A program made the position numbers and the translations under genes. From contig NZ_UGTM01000002.1 of assembly GCF_900454835.1 (NCBI RefSeq), positions 248,001 through 312,000 on the forward strand: a stretch of DNA of 64,000 nucleotides, given 5' to 3'. Below are positions 8,326 to 19,015 of this stretch, piece by piece. The stretch comes from Prevotella denticola (lineage in GTDB: Bacteria; Bacteroidota; Bacteroidia; Bacteroidales; Bacteroidaceae). The notes beneath the pieces were generated by a model that was not told where the DNA came from, did not search any database, and saw only the letters and a program-made list of their open reading frames with translations. Position 1 is the stretch's first letter; every line of letters starts with the position of its first letter.

Positions 8326-9579
8326 CTAAAGGCTGTTGATGATGGTGTCCATACCGTCAACCGCCTTGCGCAACATGGTGTCTGTCAGTTCGCCGCTGTC
8401 CTCCAGGCAGGACCTGACACGTTTCAGGGCACTCCTCACTTCCGCCTCTGCCATGCCTGTCCGGAGGGCTGTCTGCGTGATGTTCTCCTTCTCTGCCGCC
8501 TCGTCCTCTACGTCAATCATCAGTTCCCGGCGCAGTGTCTCTGCAAAGTAGCCGTACTTCTTCTGCAGCAGGTCACGGTTGACGTGCTTCTGGTGATAGA
8601 GTGTCCCTATCTGCTTCACGAACTCCAGCGAGCGGTTCTCCGGTGCCGTCACTACGGGAATGACGCGCTGCCGCCTCCGTGCAAAGAAGACACAGAAGAG
8701 CAGCAGTCCCAGCATTGTCAGGTAGACGGTCCACCGCAGCGGTGTGTGCTGCAGCCAGAAACGCAGGGGAGTGGCCGTCTCGCCCAGCTCCGTCTTCGGG
8801 GCGTACGCCTCGGTACGGACGACCGGCAGTCCCCGGAACTGCGACATCATGCGGAAGACAAGGCCGTTGGTTCCCCTGTCGAGAATGCCGTAGTTCGTCA
8901 GCAGCAACGGTTCGCAGGAGACGAAAAGATCGCCCTTCCCATGCCGTATGCTGACCACACGCGCCTGCCAGTAGCCTCCGAGGCTGTCGTCTTCCTCGTC
9001 TTCCGCCCAGCTTCCGACAAGCGTGTCGCACGGAATCTCCCTGTCTGTCTCAACGTTGTTGCCGGTCATGGCCCTGTAGACGGGGAACGCTTTCTCATGA
9101 TAAGGCAGCTGGCAGCCCCACTGCAGCGTATCATAAGGGATGGAGCGGTTCTCTATGGAGCTTCTGACCCACGAGGGCGAGAAGCCGGACGAGCCGCTGA
9201 CGGTGACGTTCAGGTCCACTGCCAGCGAGTCACGGTCCATGTAAGACGTGGCGACAAACACCTTGCAGCCCGCTTTCAGAAGCCGTTCCATCGCACGGAG
9301 ATCGGTCGCTGTGGGCTGGAATCCGACCGCCTGCACGAGGATGGCATGGGGCTTCCTCCCGTAGCCCTCCCACTCCAGCTGGGCAAAAGTCTTCCGTGTG
9401 ACCTCGTAGCCGGCGGGCACCGACCGGCGCATCAACGAGTCGAACACCAGACATCCGAAGGGCTGGCTGTCTCCGTGGCTGAAGGTGGGATTCCACACGA
9501 ACTGCGACGGCACTTTCCACTGCATGACGAAGACGAAGACAAGGAAAACCGCAATGAAGAACAGGAACCGTTTGTTCAT
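8326..9579 (-). CDS. DUF4350-type membrane protein
   Basis: A 417-residue protein with a signal-anchor helix at residues 5-20. A soluble extracytoplasmic part of about 230 residues resembles the GATase1-like DUF4350 domain (DSLMRRSVPAGYEVT, ILVQAVGFQPTATDLRAME). A transmembrane span follows near residues 285-305 (VYLTMLGLLLFCVFF) with a basic stop-transfer (ARRRQR), then a helical cytoplasmic tail. Its ATG overlaps the stop of the upstream DUF4129 gene by 4 bp, which suggests translational coupling. This neighbour set is common in Bacteroidetes next to moxR. The substrate is unknown. Confidence 0.8.
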   Translation of the reverse strand: MNKRFLFFIAVFLVFVFVMQWKVPSQFVWNPTFSHGDSQPFGCLVFDSLMRRSVPAGYEVTRKTFAQLEWEGYGRKPHAILVQAVGFQPTATDLRAMERLLKAGCKVFVATSYMDRDSLAVDLNVTVSGSSGFSPSWVRSSIENRSIPYDTLQWGCQLPYHEKAFPVYRAMTGNNVETDREIPCDTLVGSWAEDEEDDSLGGYWQARVVSIRHGKGDLFVSCEPLLLTNYGILDRGTNGLVFRMMSQFRGLPVVRTEAYAPKTELGETATPLRFWLQHTPLRWTVYLTMLGLLLFCVFFARRRQRVIPVVTAPENRSLEFVKQIGTLYHQKHVNRDLLQKKYGYFAETLRRELMIDVEDEAAEKENITQTALRTGMAEAEVRSALKRVRSCLEDSGELTDTMLRKAVDGMDTIINSL

Positions 9580-10187
9580 GCGGCACCTCCTTTCCTGATT
9601 TCGTCTTCGAGACTGACAAGCAGGTCCACGAGTTCTTCCGATGCCGGGTAATTGCCATATCTGACACGCATGAAAACGGATGTCATGCGCTGGAAATCAG
9701 CCGACAGGAACTCACGGGTGTACTCCGTCGGTGTCTTGTAGAGCTGCCAGCTGATTCTTTGGCTGTCGGACAGCCGGCGGAGCGTACGCAGGTAGACGAT
9801 GCGCACGGCACGGTAATAGTCTTTCTGCGCCATGGCCCGGGCATAAGCGGCATCGAAATCAATACCGTAGATGTCGTCCTCCTCATCGTCAGCCCTGTTT
9901 ATATTTCCCGCTTTCCCGAACAGCCCGGGACGGTGTCGATACAGCAGAAAAACAATCAGTGCCGAGAAAGCCAGTGCAATGGCAATGTAGATGAAAATGC
10001 GGAAGTCGCCGTCACCCTGGATGCTGAACACGTCTGACAAGAGCCTTTCGATTTTCCGTGCCAGCCAGTCCCACCAGTCCAGATCGGGTGTCTGCAGTTC
10101 GCCGGCATAGTCATAGGCCTCATCGGAACGGAACCGATGAAGCAGCGTCGAATCGCAGGTCAGGGTGTCGGTCAGCGGCTGTAGCAT
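9576..10187 (-). CDS. DUF4129-type membrane protein
   Basis: A 203-residue protein with one transmembrane span near residues 64-84 (IFIYIAIALAFSALIVFLLY). A C-terminal DUF4129-like cytoplasmic helical region follows, with the segment YYRAVRIVYLRTLRRL and the WQLYKTPTEYTREF motif. The short N-terminal part lies outside the membrane. It sits between a multi-span membrane protein and the DUF4350 gene, overlapping the latter by 4 bp. In other bacteria DUF4129 is found with MoxR and transglutaminase-like proteins. Its function here is unknown. Confidence 0.8.
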   Translation of the reverse strand: MLQPLTDTLTCDSTLLHRFRSDEAYDYAGELQTPDLDWWDWLARKIERLLSDVFSIQGDGDFRIFIYIAIALAFSALIVFLLYRHRPGLFGKAGNINRADDEEDDIYGIDFDAAYARAMAQKDYYRAVRIVYLRTLRRLSDSQRISWQLYKTPTEYTREFLSADFQRMTSVFMRVRYGNYPASEELVDLLVSLEDEIRKGGAA

Positions 10188-10199
10188 ACGGGAGGGAGG

Positions 10200-11186
10200 T
10201 CAGAGACGTTCAAAATTGTCGATGTCAGCGTCCTCCCCGGCCAGCCGCTCGAAGTTTTCGATGTCCTCTTCGACGGAGAAGCCATCGAGGTCTTCCGCCA
10301 CACTCCCATAATGGAAAGCGATGGCAAAGGTCGACAGAGACATGGTGAGATACATGCCGAAATTCATGACCACGGCCGTCAGATACTGGGCAAAGCCATA
10401 GAGGGGAGAAGCCGCAGCGGCACTCTGCGTGCTGTCGGACACCGTAAAGAGGAATTGCATCAGGGTCAGCGCATACCAGGGAAGGGTCGTGACCGTGGAA
10501 AGGACATTGGCGAGGAGACCGATGACAAACAGCAGTCCCAGCAGCGACCAGAACGAATGGAAGCCAAGCGTCAGACCGCGGCGGACAGAACTGAAGGCGG
10601 TCTCGCCGTCCTCAAAGACATAGACCGGAATGGCCAGGGAGAGCGGTATCATGCACACGAAAGCGGCAATGACAGAAAAGAATATCAGCCAGTAGCTCTT
10701 CATGACAGCGGCAAGCATTATCAGGACCGTCAGCCCGGCCACCAGGAGGACCGTGAGCAGAACGACCATTACAAGCGACCGCTTGACAGCCTGGGCGATG
10801 AGCGGCTTCAGGTCACGCATCGTCACGCCGTACAGTCTGTCACGGCTTCCATGATAGTATTTCAGCATGGCATAACAGATTCCGACCAGCAGAACCGATC
10901 CTGCCGTCATGCAGACGAAATAGCCCACATAGGAGGCTATCATCCTTACGACCATGCCTGCCGACGGGTCCAGGCTGCCCGGACCGCCCAGTACAGCGGA
11001 ATAAAAAGGGAGGAAGATGCCCATCAGGCTCTGCAGGGCAAATCCCTGCAGCAGGCAGAGGGGCAGAATAAGGTAGGTACACGCCCGCAGCCAGAGGCGG
11101 AAGTTCTCTCGGAGGAAATCGAAGGTGGCAGAGAACTTCTCTCCGAAGCTGCGCACCTGATACAGTTCAATCTTGGGTCGTTCCAT
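10200..11186 (-). CDS. Multi-span membrane protein of the moxR/spoIIM operon
   Basis: About 328 residues with six or more hydrophobic spans and no enzyme motif. I place the start at 11186 (MERPKIEL) or 11192 (MQMERPKI) rather than further upstream. The longer frame adds a Ser/Cys-rich leader read from inside spoIIM, and even 11186 overlaps the end of spoIIM by about 20 bp. The protein ends in an acidic tail in which a short motif is duplicated (IENFERL and IDNFERL). Position in the operon suggests that it works in the membrane with the SpoIIM-like, RDD and MoxR partners. I do not recognise the family. Confidence 0.75.
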   Translation of the reverse strand: MERPKIELYQVRSFGEKFSATFDFLRENFRLWLRACTYLILPLCLLQGFALQSLMGIFLPFYSAVLGGPGSLDPSAGMVVRMIASYVGYFVCMTAGSVLLVGICYAMLKYYHGSRDRLYGVTMRDLKPLIAQAVKRSLVMVVLLTVLLVAGLTVLIMLAAVMKSYWLIFFSVIAAFVCMIPLSLAIPVYVFEDGETAFSSVRRGLTLGFHSFWSLLGLLFVIGLLANVLSTVTTLPWYALTLMQFLFTVSDSTQSAAAASPLYGFAQYLTAVVMNFGMYLTMSLSTFAIAFHYGSVAEDLDGFSVEEDIENFERLAGEDADIDNFERL

Positions 11187-12147
11187 TTGCATTATCGGGA
11201 CAGCGGTTACGTTTATAAGGAAGATATAAGAAATAATATACGACGAATGACAGCGACAGGAGGATGATGCCGAGGCGGACATAATCGTTCATCTCCGTAT
11301 GACGGGTGATGAACCCCTCGATGAAACCGGCCAGGATGAAGATCGGGACAGTGCCGACAACGATCTTCATGCCCCGCTTCGCCCCTCTCTGGAAACTCGC
11401 CAGACGGGAGTAAGTGCCGGGGAACAGCCATCCTGCACCCATCGCCAGCCCCGCCGCGCCCGCCACGATGATGGCCGACAGCTCAAGGGTCCCGTGCAGC
11501 ATGGTCGCCAGAAGGCTCTCGCCCAGCAGTCCGTGCTGGAAGAAGAACGTGTCGAAACAGCCCACCATGATGCCGTTGCGGAACAGCAGGAAGCCCGGCA
11601 TGAAACTCGTCAGCACGCCCGACACGAACATATTGAACGACACCATGACGTTGTTCAGCGTGATGCCGAGGAACATCTGCCCCTCTTCCTCACTCCCATA
11701 AACCCCCATCGGCCTGCCCTGCGCAATGTTCTCAAGGGTCATGTCCATATAGCCGTCGCCGAGAATCAGGCGCGGGAAAGACGAGTCGCCGAGCGTCGAG
11801 ACGACACCTGTCAGCACGCTTGCCATGAAGATGACGAACGACAGCAGCAGCAGCCGGCGTTCCTTCCACATCACGTCGGGCACTTCCTGCGTCCAGAAAG
11901 TCAGCAGGCGGCTCCACTTCTCCCGTCTGTTCCGGTAGATTTCGTTGTGGAGTGCGGAAGCAAGGTTGTTGAGGTAGACGGTGATGCGCGACCGGGGATA
12001 ATGCGTCTGTGCAAAGGCAAGGTCGGCCGTAAGCTCCGTGTAGACATCGGCCAGACGGTCAGGCATTTCGAAGTCGATATTGTCTATCAGCTCCTCCATC
12101 GCCCGCCATTTCTCTATGTTGTTACGTATGAAAAGGACTTCCTTCAT
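11167..12147 (-). CDS. SpoIIM-like membrane protein (DUF95)
   Basis: A 326-residue protein. A soluble helical N-terminal part (about 100 residues, with AFAQTHYPRSRITVYLNNLA) precedes several membrane spans. These include the SpoIIM signature region with HGTLELSAIIVAGAAGLAMG near residues 225-245 and a GxFDTFFFQHG segment before it. In Bacillus SpoIIM takes part in engulfment, but non-sporulating Bacteroidetes keep this homolog beside moxR and rdd genes. It is the first gene of the minus-strand operon, read from a promoter with TACTTTTG at 12191-12198. The sporulation name is only a family label. Confidence 0.88.
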   Translation of the reverse strand: MKEVLFIRNNIEKWRAMEELIDNIDFEMPDRLADVYTELTADLAFAQTHYPRSRITVYLNNLASALHNEIYRNRREKWSRLLTFWTQEVPDVMWKERRLLLLSFVIFMASVLTGVVSTLGDSSFPRLILGDGYMDMTLENIAQGRPMGVYGSEEEGQMFLGITLNNVMVSFNMFVSGVLTSFMPGFLLFRNGIMVGCFDTFFFQHGLLGESLLATMLHGTLELSAIIVAGAAGLAMGAGWLFPGTYSRLASFQRGAKRGMKIVVGTVPIFILAGFIEGFITRHTEMNDYVRLGIILLSLSFVVYYFLYLPYKRNRCPDNANGTTQD

Positions 12148-12190
12148 GGAAAGGACATTGCTTTTTGCACATTATTCCGTTATCAGGAAG

Positions 12191-12221
12191 CAAAAGTAGA
12201 GTTTTTTTCTTACATTTGCAA
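12191..12221 (-). promoter_or_regulatory. Promoter of the spoIIM-moxR-DUF58 operon
   Basis: On the minus strand TACTTTTG (12191-12198) matches TAnnTTTG, and TTG (12219-12221) lies 20 bp upstream, matching the Bacteroidetes -33 element. Transcription would start near 12184, about 37 bp before the spoIIM ATG. Confidence 0.7.
12211..12218 (+). promoter_or_regulatory. -7 element of the divergent rdd promoter
   Basis: TACATTTG matches TAnnTTTG and lies 31 bp before the rdd ATG. No convincing -33 TTTG is seen. It overlaps the upstream half of the minus-strand promoter, so the two may interfere with each other. Confidence 0.55.
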
Positions 12222-12248
12222 CAGAAACAACATTTTATTGTCAAGGAA

Positions 12249-12974
12249 ATGCCAGAAGCCAATATCGTCACAGGACAGTACGTGCAGATCAGCCAGTCGC
12301 CGGCCAGCATCGGGGAGCGCGGCATCGCACAGCTGATCGACCTCTTCCTGACTGGCTGTTACATCATCGGAATCACGCTGCTGATAAGCAGGCTCAACCT
12401 GTTTTCCCTGCGGTCCGGAGTGTTCTTCCTGCTGTGCATCTACCTGCCGGCCCTCTTCTACCCTTTCCTCATGGAACTGTTCAACCACGGACAGAGCGTG
12501 GGAAAGATGGTCATGCACATCCGTGTGGTGAAGAAGGACGGCACCACACCGGGCATCGGCGAGTTCTTCCTGCGCTGGCTCCTTCAGCTGATCGACCTCG
12601 GATTCTCCTGCGTGGGTGCGCTCGTCATCCTTCTGTCCGCCAATTCGCAGCGGCTCGGCGACCTTGCTGCCGGGACGATGGTGATACGACTACATGACTA
12701 CCGGAAGATACAGGTGTCGCTCGACGAGTTCTCCTACCTCGACCGCAGTTACAGACCGGTCTATCCGCAGGCGGAAGACCTGTCGCTCAACCAGCTTGAC
12801 GTCATCCGCCGCACGCTCGCCTCCGAACCCGGCGCCGACCGCAACCGACGCATTGCCGCCCTTGCCTCGAAGGTGCGCAGCCACCTCGCCATCGCCGGTC
12901 TGCCGACCGCCGACGAGAAGTTCCTCTATACCATCGTCCGCGATTACCAGCACTATGCGCTGGAAATCGTGTGA
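12249..12974 (+). CDS. RDD-family membrane protein
   Basis: About 241 residues from the ATG at 12249. An upstream in-frame ATG at 12165 is rejected because it lies before the -7 element. The RDD core is present: GERGIAQLIDLFL with the Arg and Asp of the family at the first span, two further spans, and GQSVGKMVMHIRVVKKDG between them. A C-terminal cytoplasmic region of about 90 residues has no recognised motif. RDD proteins are poorly understood; transport roles have been proposed. It is divergent from the spoIIM operon and shares its control region, a pairing common in Bacteroidetes. Confidence 0.88.
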   Translation: MPEANIVTGQYVQISQSPASIGERGIAQLIDLFLTGCYIIGITLLISRLNLFSLRSGVFFLLCIYLPALFYPFLMELFNHGQSVGKMVMHIRVVKKDGTTPGIGEFFLRWLLQLIDLGFSCVGALVILLSANSQRLGDLAAGTMVIRLHDYRKIQVSLDEFSYLDRSYRPVYPQAEDLSLNQLDVIRRTLASEPGADRNRRIAALASKVRSHLAIAGLPTADEKFLYTIVRDYQHYALEIV

Positions 12975-13115
12975 GGACAGGCCGCCGCCTTTTTCCTGCA
13001 CGCCGGAAAGACAGAAGTCCGCCAAAGCCGGTCCCCCTGTACCGGCCTGCCTCCTGTCCGCGAGAAATCCGCCCCCATAAGTCATTCACAATCAGGCGTA
13101 TGCAGGCAGCCGCCG

Positions 13116-13202
13116 AAAAGGTGCCCACTTGCACTCCAAGTAAGGCCCTTCTGGCCTTCAATCAGGCCTTATTTGGCTTTCAATCAGGCCTTACTTGGAA
13201 TG
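13116..13202 (-). repeat. 22-bp-unit dispersed repeat, copy A (inverted)
   Basis: Three exact 22-bp units (13137-13158, 13159-13180, 13181-13202) carry 17-bp cores such as CAATCAGGCCTTACTTG. The copy is bounded at 13116 by AAAAGGTGCCCACTTG, the reverse complement of the constant tail seen in the other three copies. It therefore reads on the minus strand. Confidence 0.85.
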
Positions 13203-13272
13203 CCGTCTGCGGCTGTCTGCAATGCGGCTTGATTTTTTCATGCGATTTCCCAACATAAACCTGTCCAGACAC

Positions 13273-13301
13273 TTGACATTACGTTTTTTTTCCTAACTTT
13301 G
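13273..13301 (+). promoter_or_regulatory. pflB promoter
   Basis: TTG at 13273-13275 and TAACTTTG at 13294-13301 match the Bacteroidetes -33 and -7 elements with an 18-bp gap. Transcription would start near 13308, leaving a leader of about 75 bp before the pflB ATG at 13385. Confidence 0.75.
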
Positions 13302-13384
13302 TCCGCAGCAATTCAGCAATGCTTTGCCGTATGACCATTTACAATCAACTAAAAGTTTCACCTAAAAACCAATCAGACACAATT

Positions 13385-15631
13385 ATGAAAAAAACATGGA
13401 GAGGATTTACCGGTACAAAGTGGCTTGATGAAGTCAACGTGCGCCAGTTTATCCAAGACAATTACAAGCGTTATGACGGTGATGCTTCATTCCTTGAGAA
13501 CCCCACTGAAGCAACGGACAAGCTCTGGAGCATGCTCAAAGACCTCCAGAAGCAGGAGCGTGCCAAAGGAGGGGTGCTGGACATGGAGACCGACGTCGTT
13601 TCCAGCATGACCGCCTATGGGCCCGGGTATATCGGAGAGGGAACGAAGGAGCTGGAAAAGATAGTGGGCTTACAGACCGACAAGCCCCTGAAGCGTGCCT
13701 TCATGCCATACGGCGGCATAAAGATGGCAGAGCAGGCCTGTACGACTTATGGCTACGAACCCTCCGGAAAGCTCCATGAAATCTTCACGAAGTACTGCAA
13801 GACGCACAACGACGGTGTCTTCGACGCTTATACAGACGAGATGAAACACGTAAGGCACAACCACATTCTTACCGGACTTCCCGACACTTATGGCCGCGGA
13901 CGTATTGTCGGCGACTACCGTCGTGTCGCTCTTTATGGAATAGACTTCCTTATCAGGGAGAAGGAAAAAGACCTGCGCAACTGCGGTGACGGTACGATGA
14001 CGGAGGAAGTCATCCGTCTGCGCGAAGAAATCTCCATGCAGATAAAGGCCCTGCATGAGATGAAAGAGATGGCGTCCATCTACGGCTACGACATATCACA
14101 GCCGGCAGGCAATGCCCGGGAGGCCGTGCAATGGCTCTATTTCGGTTATCTCGCAGCCATCAAGACACAGAACGGCGCAGCCATGTCGGTCGGCCGTATC
14201 TCAACCTTCCTTGACATCTATATCCAACGTGACCTGCAGGAAGGGACACTTACGGAGAGAGAAGCGCAAGAGCTTATAGACCACCTGGTGATGAAATTCC
14301 GCATGGTCAAGTTCGCACGAATCCCCTCCTACAACCAGCTGTTCTCCGGCGACCCCGTCTGGGCCACGCTGGAAGTTGCCGGATTGGGCATGGATGGCCG
14401 TTCGATGGTGACCAAGAACGACTTCCGTTTCCTGCACACGCTGGAGAACATGGGTCCTTCCCCGGAACCCAACCTCACCGTCCTGTACAGCGCACGTCTT
14501 CCCAAGGCCTTCAAGGACTATGCTGCAAAGATCTCTATCACCACAAGTTCCATCCAGTATGAGAATGACGACGTGATGCGTCCGATATGGGGAGATGACT
14601 ATTCCATCTGCTGCTGTGTGTCAGCTACCCAGACGGGAAAGGAAATGCAGTTCTTCGGCGCACGTGCAAACCTTGCCAAGTGTCTCAACTATGCCATCAG
14701 CGGAGGGGTCGACGGCAGGACACGCGAGCAATGCGGCCCGGCCTACCGCCCGATAGAGGGCGACGTCGTCACCTATGAAGATTTCATGCCTCGCTTCAAG
14801 GACATGATGGAATGGCTTGCAGGCGTTTATGTAAACACCTTGAACCTGATTCACTACATGCACGACAAGTACTTCTACGAGGCGGCGGAGCTGGCGCTTA
14901 TTGATACAGACGTGCGCCGCACCTTCGCGACAGGCATTGCCGGCTTCAGCCATGTGGTCGATTCCATTTCAGCCATCAAGTACGCCAAGGTGAACATTGT
15001 CCGTGATGAGACCGGTTTCCCGGTAGAATTCAAGACAGAAGGCGATTTCCCACGTTACGGAAACGATGACGACCGTGCTGACGAGATTGCCGTCTGGCTG
15101 CTGAAGACATTCATGACCATGATCCGCAAGCATCACACTTATCGTGATTCAGAGCCGACGACAAGCATTCTTACCATCACTTCCAATGTGGTATACGGCA
15201 AGTTTACAGGCAACACGCCTGATGGCCGTGCCGCCGGTACGCCCCTGGCTCCAGGTGCCAACCCGTCTTACGGCGCAGAGCAGAACGGCCTGCTGGCATC
15301 TCTGAATTCAACGGCAAAGCTCCCTTATGAGTATGCGCTTGACGGAATCTCCAACACACAGACCATCAGCCCGGATGCGCTTGGACATAATGATGAGGAG
15401 CGTGTAAACACCCTCGTCGGTGTCTTGGACGGCTACTTCAACCGCGGCGCACACCATCTGAACGTCAATGTCTTTGGCGTAGAGAAACTTATCGACTGTA
15501 TGGAACATCCCGAGAAGGAGGAATATGCCAACTTCACGATCCGTGTCAGCGGTTATGCCGTGAAGTTCATCGACCTCACGCGGGAGCAGCAGCTGGATGT
15601 CATTGCCCGTCGTGCCCATGGCTCAATGTAA
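13385..15631 (+). CDS. pflB: Pyruvate formate-lyase (formate C-acetyltransferase)
   Basis: A 748-residue glycyl-radical enzyme that converts pyruvate and CoA to acetyl-CoA and formate in the cytoplasm during anaerobic growth. The glycyl-radical loop RVSGYAV with Gly723 is near the C-terminus. The active-site cysteines lie in a Cys409-Cys410-Cys411-Val segment, where the family usually has Ala-Cys-Cys-Val. GARANLAK and the C-terminal motif ([15 protein letters not shown]) are also conserved. The start MKKTWRGF at 13385 gives the normal family length; an upstream ATG at 13319 would add 22 poorly matching residues. The activase gene follows immediately. It is read from its own Bacteroidetes-type promoter. 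Confidence 0.96.
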   Translation: MKKTWRGFTGTKWLDEVNVRQFIQDNYKRYDGDASFLENPTEATDKLWSMLKDLQKQERAKGGVLDMETDVVSSMTAYGPGYIGEGTKELEKIVGLQTDKPLKRAFMPYGGIKMAEQACTTYGYEPSGKLHEIFTKYCKTHNDGVFDAYTDEMKHVRHNHILTGLPDTYGRGRIVGDYRRVALYGIDFLIREKEKDLRNCGDGTMTEEVIRLREEISMQIKALHEMKEMASIYGYDISQPAGNAREAVQWLYFGYLAAIKTQNGAAMSVGRISTFLDIYIQRDLQEGTLTEREAQELIDHLVMKFRMVKFARIPSYNQLFSGDPVWATLEVAGLGMDGRSMVTKNDFRFLHTLENMGPSPEPNLTVLYSARLPKAFKDYAAKISITTSSIQYENDDVMRPIWGDDYSICCCVSATQTGKEMQFFGARANLAKCLNYAISGGVDGRTREQCGPAYRPIEGDVVTYEDFMPRFKDMMEWLAGVYVNTLNLIHYMHDKYFYEAAELALIDTDVRRTFATGIAGFSHVVDSISAIKYAKVNIVRDETGFPVEFKTEGDFPRYGNDDDRADEIAVWLLKTFMTMIRKHHTYRDSEPTTSILTITSNVVYGKFTGNTPDGRAAGTPLAPGANPSYGAEQNGLLASLNSTAKLPYEYALDGISNTQTISPDALGHNDEERVNTLVGVLDGYFNRGAHHLNVNVFGVEKLIDCMEHPEKEEYANFTIRVSGYAVKFIDLTREQQLDVIARRAHGSM

Positions 15632-15680
15632 AACGGACCGTCTACAGGCAGATGCCCCGTCTTTGCCGGCTTCCGATGCG

Positions 15681-16403
15681 ATGCTCCGGGTACACTCCGT
15701 GGAATCGTTCGGGTCGGTTGACGGGCCCGGCATCCGTTTCGTCATCTTCCTGAAAGGGTGTGCAATGCGATGCCGTTACTGTCATAACCCGGACACCTGG
15801 GACAGAGCGGGGGGCATCCTCCGCTCTGTCGACGATGTCCTGTCCCAGGCATTGCGCTATCAGAGTTACTGGGGAGAAAAGGGCGGAATCACGGTGAGCG
15901 GCGGTGAAGCCTTGTTACAATTACGGCCGCTGACAGAACTTTTCCGCAAGGCAAAGTCCTTGGGAGTCAACACTTGTCTTGATACTTCTGCACAGCCGTT
16001 CTGCCGGAAAGGCGATTCCTTTTCCGCTTTTGAGGAGTTAATGCAGTATACAGACCTGGTGCTGCTGGATATAAAGCATATCGACAGCGATGCTCACAGA
16101 CGGCTTACCGGCTGGGGAAACGAGAATATATTAGACTGCGCACGCTATCTTTCCGATATTCAGAAGCCGGTCTGGATCAGGCATGTGTCTGTGCCGGGAA
16201 TCAATGACGATGATGAATCACTGCGCCGGCTTCGCACTTTCCTCGACACATTAGGCAATGTCGACCGCGTGGAAGTACTGCCTTATCATACGCTGGGAGT
16301 ATATAAATGGGAGCAGCTGGGGATTCCCTACACACTTGCAGAGGTCTCCCCTCCTGATGAGGAAAGCCTGATTCATGTGCGCAGGATATTGACAGGACAA
16401 TAG
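15681..16403 (+). CDS. pflA: Pyruvate formate-lyase activating enzyme (radical SAM)
   Basis: About 240 residues from MLRVHSVESFG at 15681. The radical-SAM cluster motif is Cys27-x3-Cys31-x2-Cys34 in GCAMRCRYCHNP, preceded by the family hallmark VDGPGIRFVIF. The SAM-binding GGE motif (TVSGGEAL) and a C-terminal HTLGVYKWEQLG segment typical of PflA are present. The enzyme places the glycyl radical on PflB using S-adenosylmethionine. In-frame ATGs at 15597 and 15618 overlap the end of pflB and would add an atypical N-terminal stretch. They remain possible because overlap with pflB would couple translation. Confidence 0.94.
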   Translation: MLRVHSVESFGSVDGPGIRFVIFLKGCAMRCRYCHNPDTWDRAGGILRSVDDVLSQALRYQSYWGEKGGITVSGGEALLQLRPLTELFRKAKSLGVNTCLDTSAQPFCRKGDSFSAFEELMQYTDLVLLDIKHIDSDAHRRLTGWGNENILDCARYLSDIQKPVWIRHVSVPGINDDDESLRRLRTFLDTLGNVDRVEVLPYHTLGVYKWEQLGIPYTLAEVSPPDEESLIHVRRILTGQ

Positions 16404-16536
16404 GCTCTTGTCCTTTGGACACCTGCCGTCTGCACCGCTTGGAAAGGTCCGCAAAGGACGCAGCATATCAGCCGGATGCCGCCGATGGAAGACAGGAGAA
16501 AGCCGTGCGGAACACACACAGGAAGCAAGGGCGATT

Positions 16537-16568
16537 TTTGGGGAAATGGAATAAAAGTAGTACCTTTG
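16537..16568 (+). promoter_or_regulatory. Promoter of the ABC-F gene
   Basis: TTTG at 16537-16540 and TACCTTTG at 16561-16568 are separated by 20 bp, a full match to the Bacteroidetes consensus, 36 bp before the ATG at 16605. Confidence 0.75.
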
Positions 16569-16598
16569 CAGCCGAATTACAATATAATAAGGTATTAG

Positions 16599-18227
<1,629 letters not shown>

Positions 18228-18278
18228 CAAAGATGGCATACTTTTTGCGAAACATACCCTGACCAACAGCATTCAGAT

Positions 18279-18869
18279 ATGAGGAAAGAAAAGAAGAATA
18301 TAAACGTGGAAGGCGAAGAGCTGGAACAGTACAGCGAAAAGACAGCCCGGAACGAAGAGCCGGAGCAGTCGGAAAAGAACGCTGGAGCAGAGACCGAAGC
18401 GGATGAAACCGCAGAACAGGAGGCTGATACGGAGGCCGCAATACAGAAAGAGGCCGAGGAGTGGAAAGACAAATATATCCGTCTGGCTGCCGAATTCGAC
18501 AACTACAAGAAGCGTACGTTGAAGGAGAAGTCGGAGCTTATCCTCAACGGAAGCGAGAAGACGGTAACCGCCGTCCTGCCGGTTCTCGACGATTTCGAGC
18601 GGGCCATTGCCGACAAGACGGAAGACCCGCAGGCTATCAGGAAAGGCTTCGAACTGATATTCAAGAAGTTTGTCAAGGTGCTTGAAACCTTGGGCGTGAA
18701 GAGAATCGAAACCGACAACGCCGACTTCAATGTCGACTACCATGAGGCCATTGCAATGGTCCCGGGCATGGGCGACGAAAAGAAAGGCAAGGTCATCGAC
18801 TGTGTACAGACGGGTTACACGCTCAACGACAAGGTCATCCGCCACGCGAAAGTGGCCGTCGGACAATAA
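18279..18869 (+). CDS. grpE: Nucleotide exchange factor GrpE
   Basis: A 196-residue protein. A highly acidic, Glu-rich N-terminal tail (about residues 1-60) is followed by the coiled-coil region and the GrpE head with FELIFKKFVKVLETLGVKRI and FNVDYHEAIAMVPG. GrpE releases ADP from DnaK and so drives its folding cycle. dnaJ starts 146 bp downstream on the same strand, so the two cochaperones are probably co-expressed; dnaK is not in the window. A possible weak -7 element (TACTTTTTG, one base too long) lies about 30 bp upstream. No CIRCE-like inverted repeat was seen. Confidence 0.95.
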   Translation: MRKEKKNINVEGEELEQYSEKTARNEEPEQSEKNAGAETEADETAEQEADTEAAIQKEAEEWKDKYIRLAAEFDNYKKRTLKEKSELILNGSEKTVTAVLPVLDDFERAIADKTEDPQAIRKGFELIFKKFVKVLETLGVKRIETDNADFNVDYHEAIAMVPGMGDEKKGKVIDCVQTGYTLNDKVIRHAKVAVGQ

Positions 18870-19015
18870 TATCGGAAGGAGACAGAAAGAGACGCAGAGG
18901 CGTTGAAGGAAATCCCACTCATGCGGCTGTCCCTTCGACACTCCGGATATAAGGGTCGAGACGGCCGCCTTACCCTTTGCGGCTCTCCCTGCCTCCTTAA
19001 ATTCTATAAAGAAGA

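Larger units (their letters stand above)
12975..13384. other. Intergenic region with a dispersed repeat and the pflB promoter
   Basis: This region holds an inverted copy of the 22-bp-unit repeat family (13116-13202) and, 70 bp further on, the pflB promoter. No supported gene is present. Confidence 0.7.

Noticed and set aside
11187..11282. Upstream start at 11282 for the multi-span membrane protein
   Set aside because: The added leader is read from the end of spoIIM in another frame and is Ser/Cys-rich, unlike a membrane-protein start.
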